Positions 42,191 to 53,401 of a stretch of 64,000 nt of DNA are shown piece after piece. The position numbers and the translations under genes were made by a program. Source of the stretch: Enchytraeus crypticus (taxonomy: Eukaryota; Annelida; Clitellata; Enchytraeida; Enchytraeidae); the NCBI GenBank assembly GCA_905160935.1, contig CAJHZI010000208.1, positions 1,565,501-1,629,500 on the forward strand, read 5' to 3'. The notes beneath the pieces are model-generated. The model made no database searches. It was not told where the DNA came from and saw only the letters and a program-made list of their open reading frames with translations. Within the stretch, counting starts at the first letter, position 1; each line of letters opens with the position of its first letter.

Positions 42191-45052
42191 TACCGGAAGC
42201 AGTAAATATCTGCTTAATTTCACAGACACAGTTAGCCAATCAAAACCTATAAGAAGCGAATTTTAAGTATTGAACAGGTTGTAAGTATTGACTAGTAGAG
42301 TATTAGAGTGTATTAGTCAATGTTAAATCTTTGAGCCATCGATGTCAAATTCAAATTTTTAACTTTTACGGATATCAACAGTGAATTTGGATTACTGAAG
42401 ATTTTAAAGTTAGCAAAGCGACAGTCAATATAATTGGCATCTTGACTGGTACGCTGACTCTATTCGTGTTTTAAGTCTGTCTAATAGATTGAAAACATGC
42501 AAGCAGGAGCGCAAATGACGATACACAGAATTCCAAAAATCGGCATCCCAGTTTAAAAAGAGCTTTTAGCCTAAGAACGTTGAAATTTCTAGATTACAAC
42601 TTCTTTTATCATCTAATGTTCAAATATGGTTGAAAACTGCTGAGCTAGTCATATGATACGTCTAAAGTGGAGATAGAGATAGGCTTACTCACAGACACAC
42701 AATAGAACTTTGCTGAGCTATAAAGGCTGGTAATTAGAAGCGCAACAGAGACACAGTCTGTCATTCAATGGCAACGAACAACGCAACAGCAACTTCTGTT
42801 GCTAATAGGTTTAAGATACGAACAACTGTAACACAGAACTAAGTAGCAACTCTAAAGTATATAAACCAGCGTTTAATTATATCTTACAGTAGAAGCTAAG
42901 TTCACATACGATTATTAGATTACAGCTAAAGTCATTTTACGATTAACTATGTCATAGATAATGCAAATGGTGAGTCATAGGTTATGAACTTTTTACGCAA
43001 TATCTGAAGATATCATCGGATGAACTATAATAAGGTAACCCAGAGCGATTGTGATTAACCTTCTGAACGTTTATAAAAGGTAAGTTGATATTTTCTTACA
43101 GAATTTCTAATATTATTACTCCAAAGTATTACTAGTGGATTCTTCTACTATTAATTATTACAAAATTATTAATAATTAATTCTACTATTGCAAATTATTA
43201 ATAAATTATTACTAATAAAATCTGCTATTACTAATTATGACTAAATTATTACTGATCGATAATAATATTAGTTGCCATTTCTAAATTATTTGTAATAAAT
43301 GCTAATAAAATTAGTTATTAGTAAATTATTACAAATAAATACTGGTATTAATAACTATTTATATATTATTATTTATAAATTCTGCAGAGCTGGACCCTCT
43401 GAATTTCTTGTGCATCAAACGTTTTCTGTGGTATTAGTTATGTAATTTATATTTATTTAGCATAAATGAATCACTTTGTAAAGAGGCTTTTATAAATATA
43501 TGACTTGGACCAGGTATTTGGAATAAGATAACGTTTATATGAAAGTTTGACATTAAACGTATGTGTGTACATACTGTGTCGTTTATAACCCTGCCGATTT
43601 GCCAATACCAAGTAAAAGTTCACATTCAAATGGCGTGATTTTATTTAAATATTTTTCAGATGAATCATTAATAGCCGTGGTTCAAATCGCTTAATGCTAT
43701 CATGATTACTTGCAGTTATCAGTAATTGAGAATGCAATTATTCTGGCCACCTGGTGAACTACTGACGTTCCATTCATGATTTAAGAACTGATGTCGTTAT
43801 AGAGAAGGTACTTACATGTATGTTAAAGTATGCGGCACTTCATAAATGCAATAGAGCGGCAGCTGAAATAAACCAAACGTATACTTAGCTTGAAATTAAA
43901 GGAGACTAAGAAAGAAATAATGAATACAATAAAAACCAATTTATAGGATCCTTTTCAAACTGACGACTATAGGCTATTCCCTTATATATCCAGCGATATC
44001 ATATACATGTGTATCCAGCGATTGCGACAGCTGTAGTCACTCGAAACTTCTGAAAGTTTTTGAAAATATGAAATTCCCATGACATAATTGCTTAGGCTTG
44101 ATAATTCCTATGCCATGTAATTGTTGCCTGCATGTGCACATATGTAATATAATATTCTAAGCTTAGTTCCTATCCGGCGACACAACTTCAAAACGCGATT
44201 AAAAAATGTTTACATTTAACACAAGTTCTTTATTTTTCTCAATGCTCTAAACTGTACATATAATTGACGTTATTATATACTCTACATGTAGCTCTGCATA
44301 GCTAAGCTTATGTCATCAAAATGATTATAATGAAATGATGATATGATTGCTCTTTATTTGTCATAACTATGACTTATTTAAAGGTTTGTAGGGCTTACTT
44401 CAAGTAGAATTTTCTTCATCAACATTTTATCCGCATGTTCCTTTATATTTTAAATTCAAAATACTGTATTTTCTGCTGCTAGACTACTATAGAACGTGCT
44501 TAATCAATGCTGATATCAGGCTGGTTCAGAATTGCCATGTTTTGTTGACTAATACAAAGTTTCTGGATGTATCGGTTAAAGTAAGAAAATAAACGACGCC
44601 CAAAATTGACATAGACAGTTTATACTGTACATGAATATATTGAGCAGTGTGAATCTGGGATATTTTGAGAAGAGTTTCGAAAGAAGTAAATCTAGAGTGG
44701 AGGGGCTATTTATTTACTTCTCTAAACTTTTGGAGTTTCGATGTAAAGTATACGTTTAAAGAAGGGGGTAATTTATCCTTATCATCTCCTAATGCACATC
44801 TGTACAGAAATACAATAGTCATGCGCTCTACTTGGTAAATAGTTATACAGTGTTACTTTGAGGAAGTTTAACAATCGCATGGGTGTAATTTAATATTATA
44901 CTTTTATGTTCAGATCAAATGAACTGCGATTCACGATGAAAAGCTATCGGAATGCATTGGTAGCGAGCACACTCTATTAAAGTGACATTACAGTATCTGC
45001 TAAAAGTAAAGACAGTATTACTACTGTAACAATCTGTATAAAAGGAGAGATA

Positions 45053-45754
45053 ATGATCCGCTATTTGAGTGTGTCACTCTCAAATTTCTGTTCGATTTCT
45101 CGACAGACCTCGCTAAGTATCGGAAAGGAATTCCAGAACCTGTCCAAGAATTACTTGCCAAATCTCTGTGATGAAAATCCATGCAGTCGCGGGAGAGTTC
45201 CAAGTTCGGACTCCTGCAAATCCGCAGAATTCTACTGTTCCAGTCAGCCGAAGTATCATCGAAATCTCAATATGACTTCAGACGACGATAATTCTTACAG
45301 AACGCAATCAGTCTTAGAAGTGAGTCCTCCTGTACAGCAAACCTCTAAGTCATTTTCCTGTTCTCATTCTAAGCAATCGCCCCAGTTTCTGAAGTCTTGC
45401 GCCTGTAACCGACACCAGGACCCCAGTCTTGAATCTAAAGTATTTCATCATTCCCGGTCTGATGCAAAAACAACGTGTGTAAATCATCTCCATACGGATC
45501 ACCCTCGGTGTCGGCCCTGTGTCAGACAGGCAGTCCTTGCGGTCCTTGTTTTTGTTATCCTGTTAACATTGATCAGAGAGGGGCATGCAAATCCAAGTTC
45601 CGGTCTCCAGCATCATGAAAGAAATGTCAAGAATTCAGCTGGAATGGATTTTGGAAACATGCAGATTGGAGAAAGGAAGTGGTCAGAAGGAAGGCGGGAT
45701 AGACGAATTGGAGAACATCACGAGTTCAAAGTGGATAACTGGAAGGATGCTCAG
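45053..45754 (+). CDS. MMP exon 1: N-terminal extension and hydrophobic segment
   Basis: The exon opens at ATG 45053 and ends at the donor cag|GTAGGT (45755), phase 0. The encoded 234 residues hold several cysteines and one hydrophobic stretch about 160 residues from the N terminus, followed by GHANPSSG and a charged region. If the first Met is used, this would be a type II signal anchor as in vertebrate MMP23. An internal Met at residue 74 (MTSDDDNSYRT) would give a shorter version. The start choice is uncertain because no transcript is available. Confidence 0.7.
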
Positions 45755-48700
45755 GTAGGTTTAATCAAGTTTAGCGTTTTTGAATGTCTTAATATCGTAA
45801 GGTTAACGTCATGAAGCTTTAAATGACAGATCCTGTGGTGAATCGAACTCTCGTGGGTTTGAATCCCAGCGGCGCTGATCTGAGGGTAAAATCTCAGATA
45901 TTCACAGGACTACACGAATAATGGATTAAATTGCCTAACGGTTTAAACATGCGGTATTAGAAGTGATACATAACAACATAGTTGATCATTTCACTATTAT
46001 GCGTGTTTCCTTTTTTGTAGGCTAATTTTCATGTTACTAAATGGGTTTCTCGATATATTTATTTCAGTGCGTATATATTTTATATCTTTATATAATACTA
46101 AATACCATGACCGAGTAGGTTTAGCTGTGCTATTTGATCTTCAGGAGTCATGCATTCGAATGTTAGCCTGATCCGCTGCATCACTGTCCATTTAGTACCA
46201 AAATTGACATAAAATTTAGCTATTATACTTTGATAGAAGGGATAGAGACTTGAAAATAATATTGGATTAATTGTTAAAAGCAGAATCATTAGAATAAGAG
46301 GTAGTAAACTGTGAAGATAATTGCTTCCCTATTCGGTGTATTCAATAGCTGAATGACGCCAATTTTTGTAATTTTAATTTATTTTTATATAACGCCGAAC
46401 GTAGATTGGTCACTAATGCCTACAGTATTTTTTCACCGATCAGAGTATTTTTACGAATAGTATTAAAAGTTGGAAAATAGTGTCTACTGTAGAATTATGT
46501 TAAGAATGCAAACTGTGTACAAAACAAGACAGCGCATGTAGTGCATTTAAACTGTAGTGTAAAGCGCATTAGATAGGCGCAGTAATGGCTTCAAATGTCA
46601 CAATATACAATTCACTAAATAACATATTAATCTCCGGCAGTTATCACTTCATGCTTAAAGTTATTCTAAATTTTTACTTTGATCTGCTGCTTAAATCCGC
46701 AATTTAAGTTTAGCGGAGAATTTTTCTAGTATATACTCACTATCATGTCTTATCTTTCTCTCTCTCACTCTAATTATTATGTTCCTATTCCTATCTATAG
46801 TATATTCCTGTTTATAACTAAAGAAGATAACTAAGAATAATGGAAACGCAGGACAAGTGTTTGTTTCAGGATATTACTGAAGAATCATCAGTGCAGTGAT
46901 AATTCTTAGAAACACTTGTTTATCGGTACACGGAGTTCTTTAGATGTTAATGTAATACATAGATATTGAGTGTTATTAGACAGAAGAATGGTATACGTGT
47001 GATCAAAAAAGTCAAATAGTAATATAAGTTTGCGCATAATTAAAAGCCTCAAAATTTCATTAATTTCATCCCTTAACTATGCTTACTATACTATGCTATA
47101 CTATACTATACTATACTATGCTATACTATGCTATGATATATTTGTTTTCAAATATATTTTTAACTGGGGCATATTTAACAATTATGTATCATTACATATC
47201 TTAATCAGCTCATATTTTTTTAATTTTGCCTATTTCATAACAAAGTAGTGCCTCTCTTTCATATTGACCTTGAATCGGGAAGTAGTCCCTACTGCATTGT
47301 ATACTAAATATTACAAACACAGGATTACCTGAGAAAATACGGATACCTGAATTGCTCGGATCCTCTCAGAAGAACTTCGGATTCATCAGAATTCTCCCTC
47401 ACCAGGACTCTCAACGGCTTAGTCCAGGAGGGGGCCCACGTTTCCGGTCGAGGTACTATAGGACACTCTGACTCCGGGGTTCAGACTCATCCATTCTGCA
47501 CTATGGAGTTAGTCCAAGCTGCCATCCGAACCCTCCAGGATAGGTTCCATCTAGAGCCTACTGGCAGGTTAGTCTATAGCTATAGCGATTAAGAATAATA
47601 ATAACAATAGTAAAAATAATAACACACATTATAGTGAATGATCTGATACTGGCAGGTTAGTCAATGGATATATTGATTAACCACCGACTAATCTTATTTT
47701 ATTTAATCGCTTTAAAAAGCAAAGCTAATGTTAACGTCAGTTTCCTCACTCGAATGCGATGTCAGAGACGGGCGAGCCCAGATTTGAACCCTCACATACT
47801 GATCCGCGGTCGAATATCTAACCGACATCGCCACTGGTTCCCGCCAATATGCAGTGTGGTATAAATATATTGATCAACCAATTAATATGTTACAGGTTGA
47901 GTACGTAGCTTGATCATTTTGGTGTCCGACTGTAAATCAGCAGGTTTAGAATTCAAATATGGTGCTCTCCGCGTCAGTCATAAGATTTGAGAAGGAATAT
48001 GAAGTTAAACGTTATTAAAGTAGATGAACGAGTGAATTAGCTATATGAATGCACTTTTGCTCACTGACAGTTTACCTGTAAGTTATGTTGCTTGTTTAAA
48101 TTTAAATTAACGTCAGCAGTTATCACATGAAATATTGCCGCGTCATAAAGTACATGTATACAATGTTATGATTATTATTCTTCAGTCCTTATTAAAAATA
48201 TAATGTTAGAGCGGCGAATATTAAATTTGTTTCGAGTAATTCTCTAGTATGATATACTGTGAATTTCAGTATATAGTAGATATGTAAGCTTTGTAGGGCA
48301 ATGGTAGAACCTTTGCTTCTAGAACTAGAGGCCGTGAGGTCATCACACTGCTCTGTAACAAAGGTTTCCTCTTTCAGATGGGCTAAATAGAGGTAATTAT
48401 CAACATTTGGTAGTGTCAAAGCTAAAAGCAAAATGCTTAGCTTAACGCCAGTTTCCTACTCGAATATAAAACAGTTACGAGGATAGCACTGGATTTGAAC
48501 CCCAAGCCTACTGATCCGCTATCGAACAACTTTATCCAACAAGCCACCGGCTCAGCCCAGTTATCATTTTACCTGACAGGAAGAAAGATAGCTACTTATA
48601 AGATCTTTCGGAACGACTTCATAAAATGGGATAAAACTTCACGTTAAAAGGAAGATTTTTATTTAAGTAATTCATATTGTTGGTATATTAATAGGCTCGA

Positions 48701-51342
48701 CAGTGCTACCAAGCTTACGATGAACAAAGGGCGATGTGGTAACACTGATGCTGAAACTAAAGTAATAACGACGGCGAAAATCCGAAGAACTCCAGGAAAC
48801 TTCGATCCAATGGAAAAATCATTAGCTAATAGTAAAAACATCGGTCCCAGATTCCACCGCTCTCAGCCGCATCAACATCTAAAACCAATGATAGAGGACA
48901 CGTCGGTGAAAAACGCGTGGGAGTTATACGATACATCTGGAGGTGGAAAATGGAATAAAAAGTTCGTAAGAGATTTAAAAATCAATGAAAAGTCGTCAAG
49001 ACATCATGAAAGAATGGCTACATTGACAAATCTTATCATTCCTCCACCATCGTCGTCATCATCATCATCGTCGTCATCATCGTATGGACATCAGAATCAC
49101 CTCAACAACTCGGAAGATCGGAGGCAAAGAATAAAGGCAAAAAAGAGGTTGACTCCGCATTTTGAAAGATTATCTGCGATGCAAAAAAGATCAAGAAATA
49201 AGCGATATTTAAAAAGGAAATTTAAATCCTTGAGAGGATCAAATGCTTCAAACCCAAAACAACAAAAATCTTCATCAGCTGATAAATTTCTAGAACCCGT
49301 AGAGTCACTGAATGATGATGTCGTATCCTCAGCTCCTGCATTCCAACCGGATATGGATAGGAGAAAGAAAATGTTGGAAGAGCTGACGGATATGAGATGG
49401 AGAGAAGAAATGAAGAGTGAGAGAAGGAGACAGAGTCGCCTTGCACGACATCAGCGTAGACTGAGGAGGAGAAGATTAGTTCCAGGATTGGATGAGGACG
49501 AGGAGGAGCGGAAAGATTCCAGTTACTCCAAAGCTGTAACTGAGAGGTTGAGACAAAGAAGAAAGCGATCCATTGTGTTCGATGGGGTTAGTATTTTATT
49601 AAGCTAATGCTTTGAAACTCAGCAAATAAAGCTGCAAAATTAATTTTATTAATTTAGTTAATCAATCAATAGTCAATAAGAATTTAACGTCCGGTTCCTC
49701 GCTATAAGGCAAAGTCAGGGACGTCTCTTGCAGACTCTACACAAACAGGCGCCAAAGCACCACACGATGACGACTGAGTACACAGAGACCACAAGAGAAA
49801 GCGAGATCAAAACAGTGCAAGTCCAAGATCCAAGGCTCTCTCTCTCTTAGTGCACTGCCTACTGGCAGGTCCATGGTACATAACGCCTCCACTCTTCTCT
49901 GTCTTCCGCCTTCCTCTTCATTTCCACATATGAGTGGGTCTTTAAATCATCTAACATACCTAATCTCGGCCTGCCCCTGCCTCTTTTTCCTTCCATTCTA
50001 CCTTCTATGACCTCTTTTAATAAACCTTCCCCCCTTAGAATGTGTCCTATCCATCTCTTCTTCCTATTTCTTAATACATTTATCAACTGTCTATCTGTGC
50101 CAACTCTCTCCAGGACTTCCTCATTTGTAACCTTTTGAGTCCAGCTAATCCTCTCCATTCTTCTCCAAATCCACATTTCCAATGCCTCCAGTTTCCTAAT
50201 ATCTTCCTTTCTTAAGGTCCATGTTTCACATCCATATAATAGCGTGGTCCAAACCAAAGTTTTCACTATCTTTGTCTTTGTGTCTTTCTTTAGCCTTTTT
50301 GTTAATAGTTCTTTTCGACTACCAAAGGCCGCTTTTGCTTGTGCAATCCTACTGCATATTTCCGTCTCAAATTTCCCATCTTCGGTTATAGTATGACCCA
50401 AATATTCGAAACTCCTTACCTGTTCCAATTTCGTACCATTTATTGTGATATTAACTTCACCTTTATTATTGGACACTCTCATAACCTTGGTCTTTTAATA
50501 TTAATCTTCATGCCATATCTTAGGGCCGTATCATTCAGCCTATCCATTATCTTCAGCAATTCAATCTCGCTGCCCGCTACCATTCCTTGGTCATCTGCAA
50601 ATCGTACATCTTGTAACAAATTCTCTCCTACTTTTATTCCTTCTTCCAAGTCTTCCATGGCTTCCTCCATCATTGCCTCAGCGTAAATGTTAAACAGCAG
50701 CGGCGAAATGCTACAACCTTGTCTTACCCCACGTCCTATTTGATCCAAGGCAAGCGGGTCAAAATTTAGACCTATGTCGGAAAGAGATTGGTTTTTAGCT
50801 TGCCAAGGATGGTACCGATAGAATTACAGGATCGAAGATTTTGTGGCAGAGAGTTCCATATTGTCGAAGCAGAAAACATGAAGGAGCGTCTGCCCATGGC
50901 AGATTTAATATTTGGTACATTGGGAAGGTTTTTACTTTAGGAACGAAGACTACGAGAGGGTTGATAGATTGATAAAACATCAGATAGATAGGATGGTTTA
51001 TCATAATTTAAACTTTTAAAGGTTAAGGAAGCTATCTTGAATTTTATACGTTCGGATACTGGTAGCCAGTACAGTTTCTTAAGAAGAGAAGAGGTGTGGG
51101 ATTTGAGTATTTTTATAGACGACTCGAGAAAGCGTATTAACCTTTAAATAGGTTATATATTCATGTGTATATATATATATTGTATATATATAATATTTTT
51201 TCTTTTTAATTGCCCTGGGCTGTAAAGGGCCATGGGCTAAAAAATAAGATAAAAGAGACTTTATTTAATTAAAAGTTTTAAAAAGAATTATTATTATTAT
51301 TATTATTATTACTATTATCATTATCATTATCATTGTCATTAA

Positions 51343-51375
<33 letters not shown>

Positions 51376-51658
51376 AATTATTATTATTATCATATTATCA
51401 TTATTATTATTATTATTACTATGCATCAGAACGAAAGGCCGGTGGACCTTCCTGGCACCAGTTTCTCCAGGGATAAGAGAGAACAGCTGCGATGGAGACT
51501 TCTGGACGAAGGATACAGTCACAAGATTCCACTAGCAGAACAGAAAGCCGCCCTGGAGCTCGCATTCCGCATGTGGAGTGAGGTCATCCCACTTAAATTT
51601 GCTGAAGATTATTCTGGAGACATCAAGGATGTGGATATTGTTATAGCCTTCGCTAAAG
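45053..51658 (+). CDS. Matrix metalloproteinase (MMP, M10A-like), first four exons, 3' partial
   Basis: Joining 45053-45754, 47323-47567, 48695-49586 and 51430-51658 gives 689 codons plus one base, with all phases matching. Domains in order: a polar, Cys-containing N-terminal region (residues 1-155); a hydrophobic segment 159-174 (QAVLAVLVFVILLTLI), possibly a signal anchor or late signal peptide; a propeptide beginning DYLRKYGYL (235 on) and ending FHLEPTGRLDSATKLTMNKG; a cysteine switch GRCGNTD (Cys330); a basic, Ser-rich insert of about 277 residues; a furin site RQRRKR|S (cut after 607); and the catalytic domain start with the LRWRLLDEGYSHKI and ALELAFRMWSEVIPLKFAE signatures. MMPs are zinc endopeptidases that cut extracellular matrix. 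The HExxHxxGxxH exon is not in the window. The Cys switch differs from the usual PRCGxPD. Confidence 0.88.
46107..46180 (+). mobile_element. tRNA-like fragment in MMP intron 1
   Basis: It holds CATGACCGAGTAGGTTTAGC followed by GCATTCGAATGTTAGCC, a degraded A and B box pair. Confidence 0.35.
47085..47136. repeat. (ACTAT)n tract
   Basis: About ten ACTAT/GCTAT pentamers in MMP intron 1. Confidence 0.88.
47323..47567 (+). CDS. MMP exon 2: propeptide
   Basis: The acceptor aaacacag ends at 47322 and the donor GTTAGT begins at 47568. DYLRKYGYL is the classic first helix of an MMP prodomain, and ELVQAAIRTLQDRFHLEPTG is the later helix. Between them is an insertion of about 45 residues (Ser/Thr/Gly-rich) that is longer than usual. 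It ends in phase 2 (AG), completed by G to give Arg. Confidence 0.88.
47716..47846 (-). mobile_element. tRNA-headed SINE copy in MMP intron 2
   Basis: It has the tail gttaacgtcagtttcctc, then gacgggcgagcccag, then the head gaccgacatcgccactgg in reverse order. It is well preserved. Confidence 0.82.
48422..48560 (-). mobile_element. tRNA-headed SINE copy in MMP intron 2
   Basis: It has the tail taacgccagtttcctac, then ggatttgaaccccaagcc (a B box in reverse), then ccaccggctc. It is more diverged than the copy 600 bp upstream. Confidence 0.75.
48695..49586 (+). CDS. MMP exon 3: cysteine switch, long insert, furin site
   Basis: The acceptor attaatag ends at 48694 and the donor GTTAGT begins at 49587. 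It starts LDSATKLTMNKGRCGNTD, with the switch Cys codon at 48735-48737. It then encodes a basic, low-complexity region with a run of serines (about 49045-49085) and many Arg/Lys clusters, ending RLRQRRKRSIVFDG. The furin-type site occupies 49557-49568. In typical MMPs the switch and the furin site are only tens of residues apart. Confidence 0.85.
49837..50741 (-). mobile_element. LINE fragment (RTE-like reverse transcriptase), nested insertion
   Basis: It is flanked by a 10-bp duplication GATCCAAGGC (49827-49836 and 50742-50751), and the host LINE resumes exactly on either side. On the minus strand it encodes IGRGVRQGCSISPLLFNIYA, the polymerase motif FADDQGMVAGSE, then YGCETWT, then GKRGRGRPRLGMLDDLKTH. 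It ends in a short (GA)n tail (49837-49848, plus-strand tctctctctctt). It is 5' truncated within the reverse transcriptase domain. The clade assignment is from the motif style only. Confidence 0.85.
49859..50741 (-). pseudogene. Reverse transcriptase C-terminal region with a frameshift
   Basis: Two open frames (50479-50748 and 49859-50482) join at about 50485, where GMKINIK should continue into KTKVMRVSNN. One A appears lost from a run of As. The first frame covers motifs around the second catalytic Asp pair (FADD), and the second covers the thumb and C-terminal tail. The copy is dead on arrival because of 5' truncation and now also because of the frameshift. Confidence 0.8.
51283..51420. repeat. 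(ATT)n/(AAT)n microsatellite abutting an MMP acceptor
   Basis: TTA repeats, then (AAT)n, then (TTA)n again end at 51420, ten bases before the exon start at 51430. The (AAT)n and (TTA)n parts could pair as a hairpin. Confidence 0.9.
51430..51658 (+). CDS. MMP exon 4: start of catalytic domain
   Basis: The acceptor atgcatcag ends at 51429 and the donor GTAGGC begins at 51659. The peptide reads NERPVDLPGTSFSRDK, then LRWRLLDEGYSHKI, then LELAFRMWSEVIPLKFAE, then DVDIVIAFAKG. These match the first helix and strands of an MMP catalytic domain. The exon ends in phase 1. The acceptor sits directly behind a (TTA)n microsatellite. Confidence 0.88.
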
Positions 51659-51761
51659 GTAGGCTAAGTTACTGTTTTCTTGTAACTTTACACGTATGGC
51701 TTCAAAATTATGATTAATGTTTTTTCTTTAATACTCGCTGTTAATAGATTATCCCTAGGAT

Positions 51762-51870
51762 CGTGATTGGCTGAGTCGGTGGCTTAAGCGTTTAATCTTT
51801 CGATTGCTGGAGCTCGAGGTACGTGGTTCAAATTCGGAGTTCACAGATAGATATGTAGAAGCATGAAAGT
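51762..51870 (+). mobile_element. tRNA-like SINE fragment
   Basis: It holds GGCTGAGTCGGTGGCTTAAG (A-box-like) and GTGGTTCAAATTCGGAGT (B-box-like). The family tail is not clear. Confidence 0.5.
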
Positions 51871-52702
51871 TACGCTAAATTTGTCTTCAATCTTAGTTTT
51901 TAAAATTTTCCGCAATATGAAGTTCTCGAACTTTCCTCTACTCGGCGGGTCATCGTTCAATAGTGCAGTTGTCAGTTTTTATTTTCAGTATTATATGCGC
52001 AATTGTTAAGAATGAATTAAATCTAAGTTGTCCCTGAAGTTCTCGTTTGGCCAGGGTAGCTCTTAGAATCATAGATGGGAATAGTTTCGTAAACGTTTGA
52101 CTTATGGAATTGATAATAATAAGCTGAGTATTAAAGAAATTATTTCCGGCATACTGAATCCAAGGGAATTCCGTAATTGTAAAAGATTTTTTTTAAATGT
52201 TACCTACAAAAATAACCTTCTCGTCATGTTATAACTTAAAATTCAGTGTAACATTACTCTTTTCTAGTTTATATACACAACATGTTGACGAATTTGTCGT
52301 GCTGCACTGACAATGATAGTTGTTATTCGAAATTTACAAAATCGAGACGGGATGACAGTGTGTTTATTTCTGAAATATGCGAAGAATTCCACACTTGTAA
52401 TTGTTGAACTACGATTAGATATTCGCAGGCCGCTATTTTAAGTCGTTAGTCATCACTTAAGATTAAAATTTTAATATCGCGCTGCGTTGATGTCGAAAAA
52501 TCTATCAGTACGCTATTGGCATGAGTCGATTGGAATAATGACGTAATCCGTTTCTTTAAAATTTCTCTCTTGCGTAGTGTGTGTATTTAACAGTAAGTGA
52601 GACTTTTTCTCTGACATTTTAGCAAAATAGCAGGTTCAAAGTATATATTTAAAATAGCAATCTGCGATTTTAAATATATCGTCCAAGCTCTCCAAAGATC
52701 AT

Positions 52703-53020
52703 TCCATTGATATCATGGATGATTCCATTGATATCATTGATAATTCCATTGATATCATTAATCATTCCATTGATAACAGTGATCCTTCCTTTGATATAAT
52801 TGATGATTCCATCGATTTCATTAATCATTCCATTGATAACAGTGATCCTTCCTTTGATATAATTGATGATTCCATTGATATCATTAATCATTCCATTGAT
52901 AACAGTGATCCTTCCTTTGATATAATTGATGATTCCATTGATACCATAAATCATTCCATTGATAACGGTGATCCTTCCTTTGATATAATTGATGATTCCA
53001 TTGATATCATTAAGCCTTCG
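52703..53020. repeat. 63-bp minisatellite with 21-residue open periodicity
   Basis: About five units of 63 bp, each holding gatgattccattgatatcat and aacagtgatccttcctttga. Because 63 is divisible by three, both strands keep open frames (SIDIINHSIDNSDPSFDIID on plus). No splice sites or start context support coding. Confidence 0.88.
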
Positions 53021-53283
53021 ATCGACATTCCATTAGATCTTACTTTATACTTAATGTAGCCTCTGACTTGGAAAAATATAACTTCTCGTTGCCTTCTTCA
53101 GTGTCTGTTTAACCCTCTTGCGACACGCAAAGTTTACGTCTAATTTATTCTGTTTTGATCGGGATTAAACATGAACTACGGTTGCAATGCTCGTTAATAT
53201 GAGGATATACTAATACAGCAGCTAAGTAATTAAATACATCATAAATAAACTATTATAGCATTTATACATCAATTCGGATGACA

Positions 53284-53394
53284 GAAATTATAGCGCATTT
53301 ATTGAGTCGCTTGCTAATAATAATAATAATCATAATAATCATAATAATAATAATAATAATAAAATAATAAAATAATAATAATAAAATTAATATT
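53284..53394. repeat. (AAT)n tract
   Basis: Interrupted aataat repeats next to the candidate minus-strand exon. Confidence 0.9.
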
Positions 53395-53401
53395 TTGAAA
53401 G

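Larger units (their letters stand above)
38780..45052. other. Region upstream of the MMP gene; no further gene seen
   Basis: It contains short repeat tails (39.6 kb), fragments of repeat B (about 40.95 and 41.65 kb), a LINE-like end (41.45 kb), a SINE head (42.1 kb) and AT-rich (ATT)-like sequence at 43.1-43.4 kb. The MMP promoter should lie near its end, but no core promoter motif stood out. Confidence 0.5.
49660..51135 (-). mobile_element. CR1/L2-like LINE 3' part, split by a second LINE
   Basis: Minus-strand sequence from about 51135 to 50742 encodes a LINE C-terminal region in broken frames (LLKKLYWLPVSERIKFKIA, then DKPSYLSDVLSIYQPSRSLR). This type is common in CR1/L2-like elements. The 3' UTR continues at 49836-49690 and ends in the tail GACGTTAAATTCTTATTGAC with TTGA-type repeats at about 49660. 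It is 5' truncated. It lies in the last MMP intron seen, antisense to the gene. Confidence 0.8.

Noticed and set aside
48192-48431. Minus-strand 79-codon frame
   Set aside because: It overlaps tRNA-like SINE sequence (ttgtagggcaatggtagaac) and lacks coding features.
52670-53059. A real repeat protein gene
   Set aside because: Open on both strands by 63-bp periodicity and no start or splice support; kept only as a minisatellite.
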